From Clostridium sp. N3C (GTDB lineage: Bacteria > Bacillota > Clostridia > Clostridiales > Clostridiaceae), in the NCBI RefSeq assembly GCF_900095445.1, contig NZ_FMJL01000022.1:1-57718 (forward strand): a stretch of DNA of 57,718 nucleotides, read 5' to 3'. The notes under the pieces were generated by a model, which had not been told where the DNA came from, made no database searches, and saw only the letters and a program-made list of their open reading frames with translations. The stretch's first letter is position 1, and every line of letters begins with the position of its first letter. The position numbers and the translations under genes were made by a program. This document shows, in pieces, positions 16,281 through 25,665 of the stretch.

Positions 16281-17084
16281 TTTAATCATATATTTACCCG
16301 TATAATCAGGCGTTTTTTTGAAGAGATTTTTGTGAAACACGAATATGATAATTCCGATAATGATCAGAACCAATGACAGCGCTTGCGATATTCTAAGTCC
16401 CGGGACCAGATAAAGACTATCCGCACGCAATCCTTCAATCCAAAAACGGCCTAATCCATATCCGATAAAGTAAGTTGCCAAAAGCTGACCGCTAAACTTT
16501 GTCCTTTTGCGGAAATAAACCAGTACGGCAAATACGCACAAATTCCACATGCTTTCATAGAAAAATGTAGCTTGATGCCATTCTTCCAACTGTTCTATGA
16601 ATACAGCATAGGGGAAGAATTGAAGATTCGGGTTTGTAACGAGATTGCCGAAGGCCTCCTGGTTCACAAAATTACCCCATCGACCAATTGCCTGCCCTAG
16701 AATCAAGCTAGGTACAACCATATCAACAAGCCGGAAGAATGGGAAGTGGTTGCGTTTTGAAAAAATAATCGCAGCAATGATTCCACCGATAACTCCTCCA
16801 TATATAGCAAGTCCACCTTCCCAAATAGCAATCATCTTTGTAAAGCTTCCGTTATATTGTTCCCATTCAAATACAACGTAATAAATTCGTGCGCAGATGA
16901 TTGCGATGGGGAGCGCTAAAAAGAGAAAATCAAAGATTATTTCACTTTTAAGGTTCTGTCTTTTAGCTTCACGACAGGCAATCAAAACACCAAGTAAAAC
17001 CCCGAATGCAATAATAACTCCATACCATGCAATATTTAAGCCATTAATGCCAAATAGGTTTTTTATTAAATATCTATCTATCAT
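16278..17084 (-). CDS. lgt: Prolipoprotein diacylglyceryl transferase
   Basis: The 268-residue membrane enzyme transfers diacylglycerol from phosphatidylglycerol to the lipobox Cys of prolipoproteins. Signature stretches are present: EGGLAIYGGVIGGIIAA and the core GQAIGRWGNFVNQEAFG, with a late GLGRFWIEGLR. About seven membrane segments are visible. The ribosome binding site AAGGCGG precedes the start. It is monocistronic, and an insertion sequence landed in its upstream region, about 125 bases before the start codon. Confidence 0.92.
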   Translation of the reverse strand: MIDRYLIKNLFGINGLNIAWYGVIIAFGVLLGVLIACREAKRQNLKSEIIFDFLFLALPIAIICARIYYVVFEWEQYNGSFTKMIAIWEGGLAIYGGVIGGIIAAIIFSKRNHFPFFRLVDMVVPSLILGQAIGRWGNFVNQEAFGNLVTNPNLQFFPYAVFIEQLEEWHQATFFYESMWNLCVFAVLVYFRKRTKFSGQLLATYFIGYGLGRFWIEGLRADSLYLVPGLRISQALSLVLIIIGIIIFVFHKNLFKKTPDYTGKYMIK

Positions 17085-17199
17085 ACAATCCGCCTTTCTA
17101 AAGTATTCATAATGAATATGATTTTGAATTTAAAATATCAGCGTATAGAGGTAACTTTAATAATAGTATCACAATGAGGTATTTACGTAAACCATTTAA

Positions 17200-17208
17200 A
17201 CATGTATA
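17200..17208. repeat. Target-site duplication, left copy (ACATGTATA)
   Basis: These 9 bases directly precede the left inverted repeat and are repeated exactly at 20233-20241 after the right inverted repeat. Confidence 0.9.
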
Positions 17209-17424
17209 CAGCTCTGAAAGGTAAATATTTTTCGCACTAATTATATTAAGAAATTTAAGGCTTTTGGCTGCTAGATATGATAAAATAGTAAAAACTTTTT
17301 CACAAAGGAGAATTTTTATCATGTCTAGAGCTTCTAGAAGAGTGGTGCTAGAATATAAATGGTACAAGTTAGACATGGAAATTCCTTAACATAGAAGTAT
17401 AATAGAATAAATGGAGGAATGAAC

Positions 17425-17712
17425 ATGGCTATACAGTACACAGAGGAATTCAAAATCAATGCAGTAAAATACTGGAATGATCATCAGGATTTAGGCATCG
17501 GAAAGTGCGCAAAGAACTTAGGAATCAGTAAAAGTGCTCTTTCTAATTGGGGGAAAGCCTATACAATTAATGACGGCACGATCCCTACAAGAGGGCGTGG
17601 TAATTTCGAAAGCGACGATGCTAAGGAAATAGCTAGACTACGTAAAGAGTTACGTGATACTCAAGATGCACTTGATATATTAAAAAAAGCAATCGGCATA
17701 CTGGGAAAATGA
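17425..17712 (+). CDS. IS3-family transposase OrfA
   Basis: This helix-turn-helix DNA-binding subunit has YTEEFKINAVKYW, then ISKSALSNWGKAY. A leucine-zipper-like end follows (EIARLRKELRDTQDALDILK). ATG 17425 has GGAGG 7 bases upstream; ATG 17419 is too close. Near the end a run of seven A followed by G (17682-17689) is a typical -1 frameshift site, which would join OrfA to OrfB. Confidence 0.9.
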   Translation: MAIQYTEEFKINAVKYWNDHQDLGIGKCAKNLGISKSALSNWGKAYTINDGTIPTRGRGNFESDDAKEIARLRKELRDTQDALDILKKAIGILGK

Positions 17713-18641
17713 CCGAAGCTCTGTTTCTGGAAGCTGCTATAAAAGAAGAGCAGCTTCTAGAGCAGGGAAAACGCCGGCTGAATGTCTCTGGTGTGCTGAA
17801 AATATTAGGCGTTTCAAGAAGCGGATATCTGAGCTGGAAAAAACGGCTTCCATCTAAAAGAGAGAAAAGAAAACGTATCATTAAAGAGCGGATTATCGAT
17901 ATCTATAAGGACTCCCATCAAAATTATGGTGCGCCAAAGATAACCGAATGTTTAAGGAAAGAAGGAGAAATCATTGCTGAAAAAACCGTAGGTAATTACA
18001 TGCGTGAGCTTGGAATAAAAGCGCAGTACGTAAAACCTTATACAGTGACAACAATAAATTCAGATTTCAGCAATGAGTTAAAAAATATACTAGAGGAGCA
18101 ATTTAATCCCCAAAAACCGGATGCTGTTTGGTGTTCAGATATTACATATATTTGGACATATGAAGGCTTTGTATATCTTACTAGTATCATGGATCTATAT
18201 TCTCGAAAAATAATTGCTTGGACCTTGAGCAATACACTGGAAGCCAGATGGGTAATTGAGACAGTAAATAAGGCTAAAAAAGCGAGAAATGTAAGTGCCC
18301 CGTTAATCTTACATAGTGATCGAGGTATACAGTATGTAAGCACCGAATATATAAAAGCAACAATAGGCATATGCCGAAGTTACTCTAAAAAGGCATATCC
18401 GTGGGATAATGCGTGCATAGAAGCCTTTCATGCATTAATAAAAAGAGAATGGTTGAATCGATTTAAGATATACGATTATAACCAAGCATATCGTCTGGTA
18501 TTCCAGTATATTGATACCTTTTACAATACAATTAGAATACACAGCCATTGTGGATATCTTTCACCTAATGAATACGAATCCAGTTACTGGGATAAACTGA
18601 ATAAAATGGAACGAAAGGAAGCAAGATATGAAGCATGTTAA
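17709..18641 (+). CDS. IS3-family transposase OrfB (rve integrase core)
   Basis: This 310-residue catalytic subunit has an HTH_21-like region (QNYGAPKITECLRKEGEIIA) and an rve core with the DDE triad in WCSDITYIWT, LHSDRGIQYVS and WDNACIEAFHALIKREW. The stop of orfA and the ATG of orfB overlap as ATGA. The -1 frame is open from the slippery A run into orfB, so an OrfAB fusion can form. All catalytic motifs are intact; the element may still be mobile. Confidence 0.9.
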   Translation: MTEALFLEAAIKEEQLLEQGKRRLNVSGVLKILGVSRSGYLSWKKRLPSKREKRKRIIKERIIDIYKDSHQNYGAPKITECLRKEGEIIAEKTVGNYMRELGIKAQYVKPYTVTTINSDFSNELKNILEEQFNPQKPDAVWCSDITYIWTYEGFVYLTSIMDLYSRKIIAWTLSNTLEARWVIETVNKAKKARNVSAPLILHSDRGIQYVSTEYIKATIGICRSYSKKAYPWDNACIEAFHALIKREWLNRFKIYDYNQAYRLVFQYIDTFYNTIRIHSHCGYLSPNEYESSYWDKLNKMERKEARYEAC

Positions 18642-20232
18642 TAGAAAAGTTCACGTTTAACTTGTACTTTTTCTTGACATAGTACCAGAGAAATTAAAAA
18701 AGCATTTCAGAAAGATATCGTTGAATTTTTAAAAGTTCAGAAGCATTTTCTGCCAGATTTAATCAAAGAGTTAAGTGCGGTAAGGGATCCAAGACATACA
18801 TCTTATACCGATTATGACATTGAAGAGATTTTATATACCGTTATCATGAAAAATGTATGTACCATATCTTCTATGCAGGATATGACTGATAAGTTTAATA
18901 CCGAGGAATGTGCGCATAATCTTTGTCTGATCCTTGGAAAAGAGGAAAAAGAATATCTTCCTCATTATGTGACTATCAATGAATGTCTGGAGAAGCTTGA
19001 TCCAGAAGAACTACAGAAATTCAGAAAGCACATAATTAAAAAGTTACTTAGAAAGAGGAGTTTTGAGCACGCAAGATTTCTGGGTGAATATTGGATGGTA
19101 ATAGTCGATGCAACACAGTTGTTCTGTTTTAATGAAAAAATAGATGAACACTGTTTAAGAAAAACTATTAATAAAGGAACCAAAGATGAAAAAACCTACT
19201 ATTATCATAATGTATTAGAAGCTAAGATTGTATTAGGAGACAACCTGATTATCAGCATTGCTACAGAGTTTATTGAAAATGAAAATGAAGATGTTGAAAA
19301 ACAGGATTGTGAAAGAAAAGCCTTTAAAAGACTGGCAAAAAGGCTGAAGAAAGACTACCCAAGATTACCGATTTGCATACTTGGTGACAGTCTGTATGCT
19401 TGTGAACCGGTATTTCAAATCTGTAAAGATAATAGATGGGGATATCTTCTCCGATTTAAAGATGGAAGCATCCCTTCTCTTGCAAAAGAGTATCAAACCA
19501 TCGTTGGAATGGGTGAAAATGAAGAAAAGATTATAAAAGAAGAGAAAACACATAAAAGGAAAGCTCGCGAGAGTGTTAAGCATGAGATGAAATGGGTATC
19601 AGAGCTTTACTATGAGGGTCATAATCTCACAGTAATGGAACTAAAGATAGAGAAAGATGGTGAACCGGAAGGAAGCTTTCAATGGATCACCGGGTTGCCA
19701 ATCAGAGGAAAGACAGCCTGGGAGTTTGCACAGACCGGAAGGAAACGCTGGAAGATTGAAAATGAGGGATTTAACATCCAGAAAAACCATCGTTATGATA
19801 TAGAGCATGCAAACAGCCTTAATTATAATGCTATGAAGAACCATTATTTGCTGACACAGATAGCAGATGTACTGTTACAGCTTTATGAAAATGGAATAAA
19901 AGGATTAAGAGAAATAAAAAGAACAATAAAAAATATATCTTCCGATTTGCTAGCAAGCTTTGGTCGGCAACTAACAAGAGAAGATATATCCTATACAGAG
20001 AAACGCACATCACTAAGCATTTCTTGATAGGAACAGTATACCAAAGGAAGTGATATCTGAAAAGAGTAAATTTAAAAGAAAATAAATCCACAGATATATG
20101 AGATTAGAAAATAAGTCTAAGTATACGATGTGGATAACTTACCTGAGAGTTCATAAAACAGAGGATAGATATCCACAATTACTGTTTTAGGTGAATTTAG
20201 ACATACTTAAAGAAGTTTACCTTTCAGAGCTG

Positions 20233-20241
20233 ACATGTATA
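20233..20241. repeat. Target-site duplication, right copy (ACATGTATA)
   Basis: An exact copy of 17200-17208. Confidence 0.9.
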
Positions 20242-20260
20242 TTAGAAAGAAAGGCTTGTT

Positions 20261-20535
20261 GATATGTTCCCGCGAACGACGATTTTTCAAAAAAGACCGA
20301 AAAACCCATTGACATGTTCCCGTAAACGTAAGGTGCAGAAAATCAGCCCAAGACATCAATCCGAGCGGCTCGGGCCATGTTGAGACGGTCGTATTGATGA
20401 CAAAGAAATCAATTTAAAGTGAACCCTGATGGGTGCTGTGAATGTAGTATATATCAGGTTTTGTAAAAGCTTATCGTTGAAAAGTAGTGATAGCAATATG
20501 ACCGTTTCGACGTTTGTAGTGTGTGGGAACATATC
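20261..20535. repeat. 275-bp segment bounded by inverted repeats GATATGTTCCC
   Basis: GATATGTTCCC (20261-20271) faces GGGAACATATC (20525-20535). A further direct copy of the motif (GACATGTTCCCG) is at 20311, sharing the pattern ATGTTCCCG then AACG with the first. No open frame of note lies inside, and the segment is richer in G+C than its flanks. It could be a MITE or a remnant of an insertion sequence; the family is not recognised. Confidence 0.5.
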
Positions 20536-20675
20536 TACTACTTATAATGCGTATTATTAGCTATTAGTAATAGGATTGAGAAATATAGGGTCGACACGAC
20601 ACTATGGATATCAGGAAAATGCATACAGTTCAACTATATCAAATTTTAATTTACGCGCAATCAGGGGAGATGGAA

Positions 20676-21089
20676 ATGAAAAAAGTATTTTATATTCTAA
20701 TTCAATGTACATGGGGTGGATTAGCGACACTAATTGGCTTTTTTTTCTTTATAGCTAATAGAAAATGTGAACATCAATGGTATCGTTGTTGTATTGATAC
20801 GAAATGGAATGCGAGAGGTGGACTTAGTTTAGGCTTATTTATTTTCACTCCTAAAGATGATGTACCAAATTCGCAATTAATTCGTGTTCATGAGTATGGT
20901 CACACGATTCAAAATCTAGTACTAGGCCCATTGATGTTGTTTGTAGGTATTATTTCAGTTATATGGGGAAATCATCCATACTTTGCGCGGAAAAGAGAAC
21001 AAGGGGTACCTTATACTGCTTGTTTTGTAGAGGCATGGGCAAGTAAGTGGGGTGAACTTGTGTCGGGCGAAAAGGCAATCTGGAAATAA
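20676..21089 (+). CDS. Small membrane protein with HEYGH metalloprotease-like motif
   Basis: The 137-residue protein starts MKKVFYILIQCTWGGLATLI, with a membrane segment near the N-terminus. It contains RVHEYGHTIQNLVLGPLML, an HExxH zinc motif followed by another hydrophobic segment. Similar short proteins are widespread in Firmicutes without known function. ATG 20676 has AGGGGAG upstream; an in-frame start at 20604 has none. Protease activity is unproven. Confidence 0.65.
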   Translation: MKKVFYILIQCTWGGLATLIGFFFFIANRKCEHQWYRCCIDTKWNARGGLSLGLFIFTPKDDVPNSQLIRVHEYGHTIQNLVLGPLMLFVGIISVIWGNHPYFARKREQGVPYTACFVEAWASKWGELVSGEKAIWK

Positions 21090-21281
21090 AGATTGGAATC
21101 ATATGTTTATAACGGAGTTATAATTTTAATGTTGATTATGGGGTGAATGACAATGAAGCGGTGCAAATATTGGACAATTTAATAAAAGAATTTTTGCTAT
21201 TACAGGTTTGAACAATAAGGTGAATAGAACTCGAGGATTTAGACAGGAGAACCATCCTCTTGTCTAGAGAAAGGATGACAT

Positions 21282-21992
21282 ATGAATATCAGTAATTATA
21301 AAAAGTATATTTCGGCAGAAACAATGATGGGACCAAACTGCGTAAGGATTCTTGGAGAGTTATTCGACAAATATCCTTTGCAACTTACGTCAGATGATTT
21401 AGTTCTTGATTTGGGATGCGGAACGGGGCTGACGAGTCTTGTGATTGCAAAAGAGACTGGAGCAAAGGTCTATGCAAATGACCTCTGGGTAAGTGCAGAA
21501 GAAAATGGGAAACGATTTGCTGAATGGGGGATTTATGGACAGGTAACACCTATTTGGGGAGATGCGAATAATTTGCAGTTTAATGAAAGGCAATTCAATT
21601 CTTTGGTTAGCATTGATTCATATCACTATTTTGCAGGTGAGCAGGGATTTTTCCAAGAAAAAATTCTTCCATTTATGAAAGATGGTGGAGTGATTTTAAT
21701 CGGTATTCCTGGCTTGAAGGATGAATACTCAGGCTGTTCCAAAGAACTTCTATCCGATTGGCTTGGTAAGGAAGCCTATATGTTTAAAAGTCCAAAACTT
21801 TGGAAAAAGCTTATTGGCAGCCATGACAGAATTGAATCAGTGGTAACATGGGAAATGGCTTGCTTTGAAGAAGCATGGAATGAGTGGCTTGCAATTGATA
21901 ATGAGTATGCACACAGCGACAGGCAATTCTTTGAAACAATTATCAAGCCTTATACTTGCTTTGTTGGTATATATGTAAAGTTAAAACGGTAA
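21282..21992 (+). CDS. SAM-dependent methyltransferase
   Basis: This 236-residue class I methyltransferase has motif I VLDLGCGTGLTSLVIA, an acidic residue in VYANDLW, and GDANNLQF. It resembles small-molecule methyltransferases of the Methyltransf_11/25 groups. It stands alone; the 190 bases upstream contain only a 22-codon GTG frame that was not called. The substrate is unknown. Confidence 0.8.
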   Translation: MNISNYKKYISAETMMGPNCVRILGELFDKYPLQLTSDDLVLDLGCGTGLTSLVIAKETGAKVYANDLWVSAEENGKRFAEWGIYGQVTPIWGDANNLQFNERQFNSLVSIDSYHYFAGEQGFFQEKILPFMKDGGVILIGIPGLKDEYSGCSKELLSDWLGKEAYMFKSPKLWKKLIGSHDRIESVVTWEMACFEEAWNEWLAIDNEYAHSDRQFFETIIKPYTCFVGIYVKLKR

Positions 21993-22194
21993 TGGAAGGC
22001 TAATCTGGAACTTTGAAAACAATGGATATATATTGCCATGCAGCATGGTAGGTTGATATCAATTCCATCAACTCGAGCCATGTGGAGAGTGTAGTCTTGC
22101 TTACAAGAAGATGAGTATTGGTTTAGATTTTTCAAACTATGATGGTATGCGCAGTATTGAATCTGTTTGTGGTTTAAGGGGTGGTGGATATAAA

Positions 22195-22746
22195 GTGGAA
22201 ATATTAGATGTAGTTGACGAAAAGGGTAATCCTACGGGAAAAACGGTAGAGCGTGAAAAGGCTCATGAGGAAGGTATAATGCATAGGACCTCCCATGTAT
22301 GGCTTCTTAGAAAAAGGTGCGGCAGGACTCAGATCCTGCTTCAGAAAAGATGTGAAACTAAAGAATCATTTCCTGGTTGCTATGACATATCAAGCGCCGG
22401 TCACATTCCTGCAGGAATGGATTTTGCTCAATCAGCCATAAGAGAATTAAAAGAAGAGCTCGGTGTTTCCGCTTCTGAGGATGAACTTATTTTCTGCGGT
22501 GACAGAATTGTTATCTGGGATGACTGTTTTTATGGCAGACCATTTCATGACAGGCAGTATTCACGTGTGTTTGCCCTGTGGCATGATATAGAGGAAGAGA
22601 AGCTTACTCTTCAAAAAGAAGAAGTGGATAGTGTGCTGTGGATGGATCTTGACAAATGTATTGAGCTTGTTGAGACAGATCAGATTAACCATTGCATTTA
22701 TCCAGAGGAATTAAGAATGGTAAAGGATTCTTGTGATGGTAATTAA
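22195..22746 (+). CDS. NUDIX hydrolase
   Basis: The protein is about 183 residues if it starts at GTG 22195, where VEILDVVDEKGNPTGKTV matches the usual N-terminus of the family and GGGGTGGTGG lies upstream. A longer frame to ATG 22111 is open but lacks a ribosome binding site. The Nudix box is GHIPAGMDFAQSAIRELKEE then LGV; the first Glu of the consensus (G-x5-E) appears as Met, while REL-x-EE is intact. Related proteins resemble isopentenyl-diphosphate isomerase-like NUDIX enzymes, but the substrate is unknown. Confidence 0.8.
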   Translation: MEILDVVDEKGNPTGKTVEREKAHEEGIMHRTSHVWLLRKRCGRTQILLQKRCETKESFPGCYDISSAGHIPAGMDFAQSAIRELKEELGVSASEDELIFCGDRIVIWDDCFYGRPFHDRQYSRVFALWHDIEEEKLTLQKEEVDSVLWMDLDKCIELVETDQINHCIYPEELRMVKDSCDGN

Positions 22747-22791
22747 ATTATAGACAGGTCCAATAGTTTTTTTTATTTAAGGTGGAGTATT

Positions 22792-23646
22792 ATGAAGAGG
22801 TTAGTAAAAAAATTTACGAAAACAAATATGAGTTGGAAACTCGTAATACTGATTTCTGTAGGCTGTGGAGTTATTACAGGGATGTTGATGGTACCAGACT
22901 TTCTTAAAGAAACATCTTTTCAGCAACCAGGCAGAAGCTTTGAATTCTGGATTTTTATGGCTATGTTTATTGTTTTAAATTGTAAAAAACCTTTAGAAGC
23001 GGGGCTTAAGACCTTTGTATTCTTCCTTATCAGCCAGCCTCTTATCTATTTGGTACAGGTTCCTTTCAGTTGGATGCATTGGCGGATTCTTTCCTATTAT
23101 CCGGAATGGGGGATTATTACTCTCCTGACTTTGCCGGGAGGAATGATTGCTTGGTATACAAAAAAGGGAAATTTCTTGAGTATTCTGATTTTAAGTGTAG
23201 CAAACTTGATTCTTTGTTCTGAGTTGCCTTATATGGTGAATAGAATGTTCGTTTGGTTTCCGCACATGCTTCTAACCACATTGTTTATCATAGGTGAACT
23301 CTTATTGTTTATCTTTCTCATTTTTAAGGAAAGGAAAAAGCGTATTATTACCAGTGCAATTACGTTGATTATGATTCTTTTCTTCATGGTGTATGCCTTC
23401 AAATTTCAGGACATTACAACAAGCTCTATTGGTATGCCCGCAAAAGGTACTGGACCATATACCTTGCTTACAGAAAGTGAAGTATTTGATGTAGCATTTG
23501 ACGATAATGGCAAAATGACTATATTATATAAACCATATAAGATTAAAGAAGATGGAAGCTATACCATTCAGTATCAGGATAGTAAAGGAAACAAGTTTCA
23601 GGTTCACCTGACTTATGGAAATGGATACTGCTCCGTTGATCCATAA
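22792..23646 (+). CDS. Membrane protein of unknown function
   Basis: The 284-residue protein has about six membrane segments in residues 15-205. A soluble C-terminal part of about 80 residues follows (TGPYTLLTESEVFDVAFDDN), which is probably extracytoplasmic. The ribosome binding site AAGGTGGAG is clear. No family is recognised. It lies between the NUDIX gene and an XRE-type regulator, and a terminator follows. Confidence 0.55.
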   Translation: MKRLVKKFTKTNMSWKLVILISVGCGVITGMLMVPDFLKETSFQQPGRSFEFWIFMAMFIVLNCKKPLEAGLKTFVFFLISQPLIYLVQVPFSWMHWRILSYYPEWGIITLLTLPGGMIAWYTKKGNFLSILILSVANLILCSELPYMVNRMFVWFPHMLLTTLFIIGELLLFIFLIFKERKKRIITSAITLIMILFFMVYAFKFQDITTSSIGMPAKGTGPYTLLTESEVFDVAFDDNGKMTILYKPYKIKEDGSYTIQYQDSKGNKFQVHLTYGNGYCSVDP

Positions 23647-23686
23647 AATAAGTAATGTCCACCGATTCGCTGTTTATGGTAAAGAC

Positions 23687-23717
23687 AAAAAAGCATAGGT
23701 TTGCTATGCTTTTTTTC
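23687..23717 (+). terminator. Rho-independent terminator
   Basis: GCATAG and CTATGC form the core stem, extended by A and T runs, ending in TTTTTTT. Confidence 0.8.
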
Positions 23718-23730
23718 AGAGGTGATATAA

Positions 23731-24273
23731 ATGAATTTAGTGCAAATAGGAAAATTTATAGCGGAACTTAGAAAAGAGCAAGGACTTACACAAGAACAGT
23801 TAGGAGAAAAAATAGGTGTAACAAATAAAACAGTATCTCGTTGGGAGACAGGAACATATTTACCACCAGCAGATGTGTTACTTTTTATGAGTGAAATCTT
23901 TGATGTTAGTGTTAATGAGATTCTTAGCGGAAAGAGATTGACTGCGGAAGAATATAAAGAGGCGGCAGAAGAAAATCTAACGCAGACAATGAAAGTCAGT
24001 AGTTTTTCTGTTAATGATAGGATTGAGTTTTATAAGAAAAAGTGGTTAAAAGAGCATATAGGAATTCTATGTTTCTGGGGAATATGTATCATTATATTAT
24101 TTGTAGCTGGAATTATTTTAGGTAAATGTTTGTTAGAATATATGGCAATATTAATACTTGTCATTGGCTATGGATGGAGAAATAACACTATGATGACTTA
24201 TGTAGAGAAAAAAGTTTATGATGGAAGATCTACTATACAACAAGTGGAAGAAGATCATAGCCCTAGAATATAG
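23731..24273 (+). CDS. XRE-family regulator with C-terminal membrane segments
   Basis: The 180-residue protein has an N-terminal helix-turn-helix (RKEQGLTQEQLGEKIGVTNK, then TVSRWETGTYLPPADVL, residues 12-60). A linker follows, and then two hydrophobic helices (about 108-145: GILCFWGICIIILFVAGIIL and YMAILILVIGYGW). Membrane-anchored XRE proteins of this layout are common in Clostridia, often near transporter genes. The target is unknown. Confidence 0.75.
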   Translation: MNLVQIGKFIAELRKEQGLTQEQLGEKIGVTNKTVSRWETGTYLPPADVLLFMSEIFDVSVNEILSGKRLTAEEYKEAAEENLTQTMKVSSFSVNDRIEFYKKKWLKEHIGILCFWGICIIILFVAGIILGKCLLEYMAILILVIGYGWRNNTMMTYVEKKVYDGRSTIQQVEEDHSPRI

Positions 24274-24312
24274 ATAAGTGCATTATTTTTTATTATATAA
24301 GGAGTTTTACAT

Positions 24313-25665
24313 ATGAAGAAAAAGCTTGATTTTAGATCCACATTATTAATAGGTTCATTATTATTTGGATTATTCTTTGGTGCTGGCAATTTAATATTTC
24401 CAGTTAAAATGGGACAGATGGCTGGTAGTAATACCTTACCTGCCACAATTGGATTTTTAATTACAGGAGTAGGGCTTCCTTTGATAGGTGTTATTGGAGC
24501 TACATTTTCACAAAGCGAAAGTTTATTTGATTTGGCAAAGCCTGTTAGTAGAATATATGCTATTTTATTTACTTGCATGCTATATTTAACAATTGGACCT
24601 TTATTCGCCATTCCGCGTACAGCTTCTGTTGCTTTTGAAGTTGGTTTGAATCCTTTTATTGATAAAGAGTACCTTCAAATTGGATTGCTTATATTTTCGT
24701 TAATCTTCTTTGCTTTTACACTATATTTTTCACTTAGACCTGGAAGAATTTTAGATTGGGTTGGTAAATATCTTACTCCGATTTTTCTTGTACTTTTATC
24801 TATATTAATTATTGCAACTTTTGTAAGTCCAATGGGAGAGGTAGCTCAATATGCACCACAGGGCAATTATATTGATAAACCATTATTTACAGGAATACTA
24901 GACGGATATAATACTATGGATGCTTTAGCTTCACTGGCTTTTGCAATTGTTATTGTTTCAAATATTGAAAAGTTAGGGGTAAAAGATACAAAAGCAAAAG
25001 CTATTGAAACTTGTAAATCTAGTTTAGTGTGCATTATTGGAATGAGTGTTATTTATGCATCCTTAGCTTATATGGGAGCAACGAGCTTAGGCAGCGTTAG
25101 CAGTGCTGATAATGGAGGAAAAATTATGTCCATGGTTAGTGACCATTATTTTGGTTTTATAGGTAAGTTGTTGTTAGCTGCCATAGTAACCATTGCCTGT
25201 TTGAAAACAGCCATAGGGCTAATTACTTCATGTGCTCAAATGTTTAGTCAGTTGTTTCAAAAATCTATGTCATACAATAAATATGCTATTATATTTACTG
25301 TTTTTTCTTTTATAATTGCTAATTTTGGATTAAATAAAATTATACAGCTTTCTTTACCAGTCCTTATGTTTCTTTATCCACTAGCAATTGTTTTAATCAT
25401 ATTATCATTATTAACACCAATCATTAATAAGCAAAGACAGGTATATAGATGGACAATTATACTAACAATTATTGCAGCAGCCTTTGATTTTTGTAATGCA
25501 TTGCCTACAAATTTGAAGGAAGGAGCAACAATTAAAAGATTAATTGATTTTGCAGAAATGTATTTGCCGGGATTTGACTATGGTTTTGGATGGGTTATAC
25601 CAGCCCTAGTGGGGTTTGTTATTGGAACGATTATATGGAGGTCTGGTGAAAAAGCTGGTAGTTAA
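24313..25665 (+). CDS. brnQ: Branched-chain amino acid carrier
   Basis: This 450-residue LIVCS-family symporter has about twelve membrane segments and the signature FFGAGNLIFPVKMGQMAG, then IGVIGATFSQSESLFDLA. It imports Leu, Ile and Val with Na+ or H+. AAGGAG lies upstream of the ATG. It stands alone; composition is clearly more AT-rich than the genes to its left. Confidence 0.9.
   Translation: MKKKLDFRSTLLIGSLLFGLFFGAGNLIFPVKMGQMAGSNTLPATIGFLITGVGLPLIGVIGATFSQSESLFDLAKPVSRIYAILFTCMLYLTIGPLFAIPRTASVAFEVGLNPFIDKEYLQIGLLIFSLIFFAFTLYFSLRPGRILDWVGKYLTPIFLVLLSILIIATFVSPMGEVAQYAPQGNYIDKPLFTGILDGYNTMDALASLAFAIVIVSNIEKLGVKDTKAKAIETCKSSLVCIIGMSVIYASLAYMGATSLGSVSSADNGGKIMSMVSDHYFGFIGKLLLAAIVTIACLKTAIGLITSCAQMFSQLFQKSMSYNKYAIIFTVFSFIIANFGLNKIIQLSLPVLMFLYPLAIVLIILSLLTPIINKQRQVYRWTIILTIIAAAFDFCNALPTNLKEGATIKRLIDFAEMYLPGFDYGFGWVIPALVGFVIGTIIWRSGEKAGS

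Larger units (their letters stand above)
17384..18689 (+). mobile_element. IS3-family insertion sequence inside the IS4-like transposase gene
   Basis: About 1306 bp carry orfA and orfB. Both junctions carry GAAATT (17378-17383 and 18690-18695), in register with the interrupted reading frame; it is either a target duplication or includes it. The terminal inverted repeats are imperfect: the right end read inward contains TCAAGAAAAAGTACAAG and the left end ACATAGAAGTATAATAG. The exact ends are therefore uncertain by a few bases. Confidence 0.8.
17321..20027 (+). pseudogene. DDE transposase of the outer IS, interrupted by IS3 insertion
   Basis: The 5' part (17321-17383) encodes MSRASRRVVLEYKWYKLDME plus Ile, with AAAGGAG upstream. 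The frame resumes at 18690-18695 with Glu-Ile and continues KKAFQKDIVEFLKVQKHFLP to the stop at 20027. The remaining long frame from ATG 18846 (393 residues) carries the DDE motifs VDATQ, LGDSLYA and RWKIENEGF. The duplicated GAAATT on each side of the insert lets the reading frame join exactly. The 3' part alone lacks its native start and N-terminus, so activity is unlikely. Confidence 0.85.
17209..20232 (+). mobile_element. IS4-like insertion sequence, interrupted by an IS3-family element
   Basis: The ends are perfect 17-bp inverted repeats, CAGCTCTGAAAGGTAAA at 17209-17225 and its complement at 20216-20232. They are flanked by the 9-bp direct repeat ACATGTATA. Its single transposase gene (17321-20027) is split by the IS3 element. 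Without the insert the element would be about 1.7 kb. A DDE transposase and 9-bp duplication fit the IS4 superfamily; the exact family is not certain. Confidence 0.88.

Noticed and set aside
17360..18687. Left end of the IS3 element at the TGGTAC matching the TGGTAC seen at the right end
   Set aside because: Bases 17360-17383 continue the outer transposase frame as WYKLDMEI, which joins in frame to KKAFQK after the insert. The shared TGGTAC is therefore coincidental on the left side, and the junction is at about 17384.
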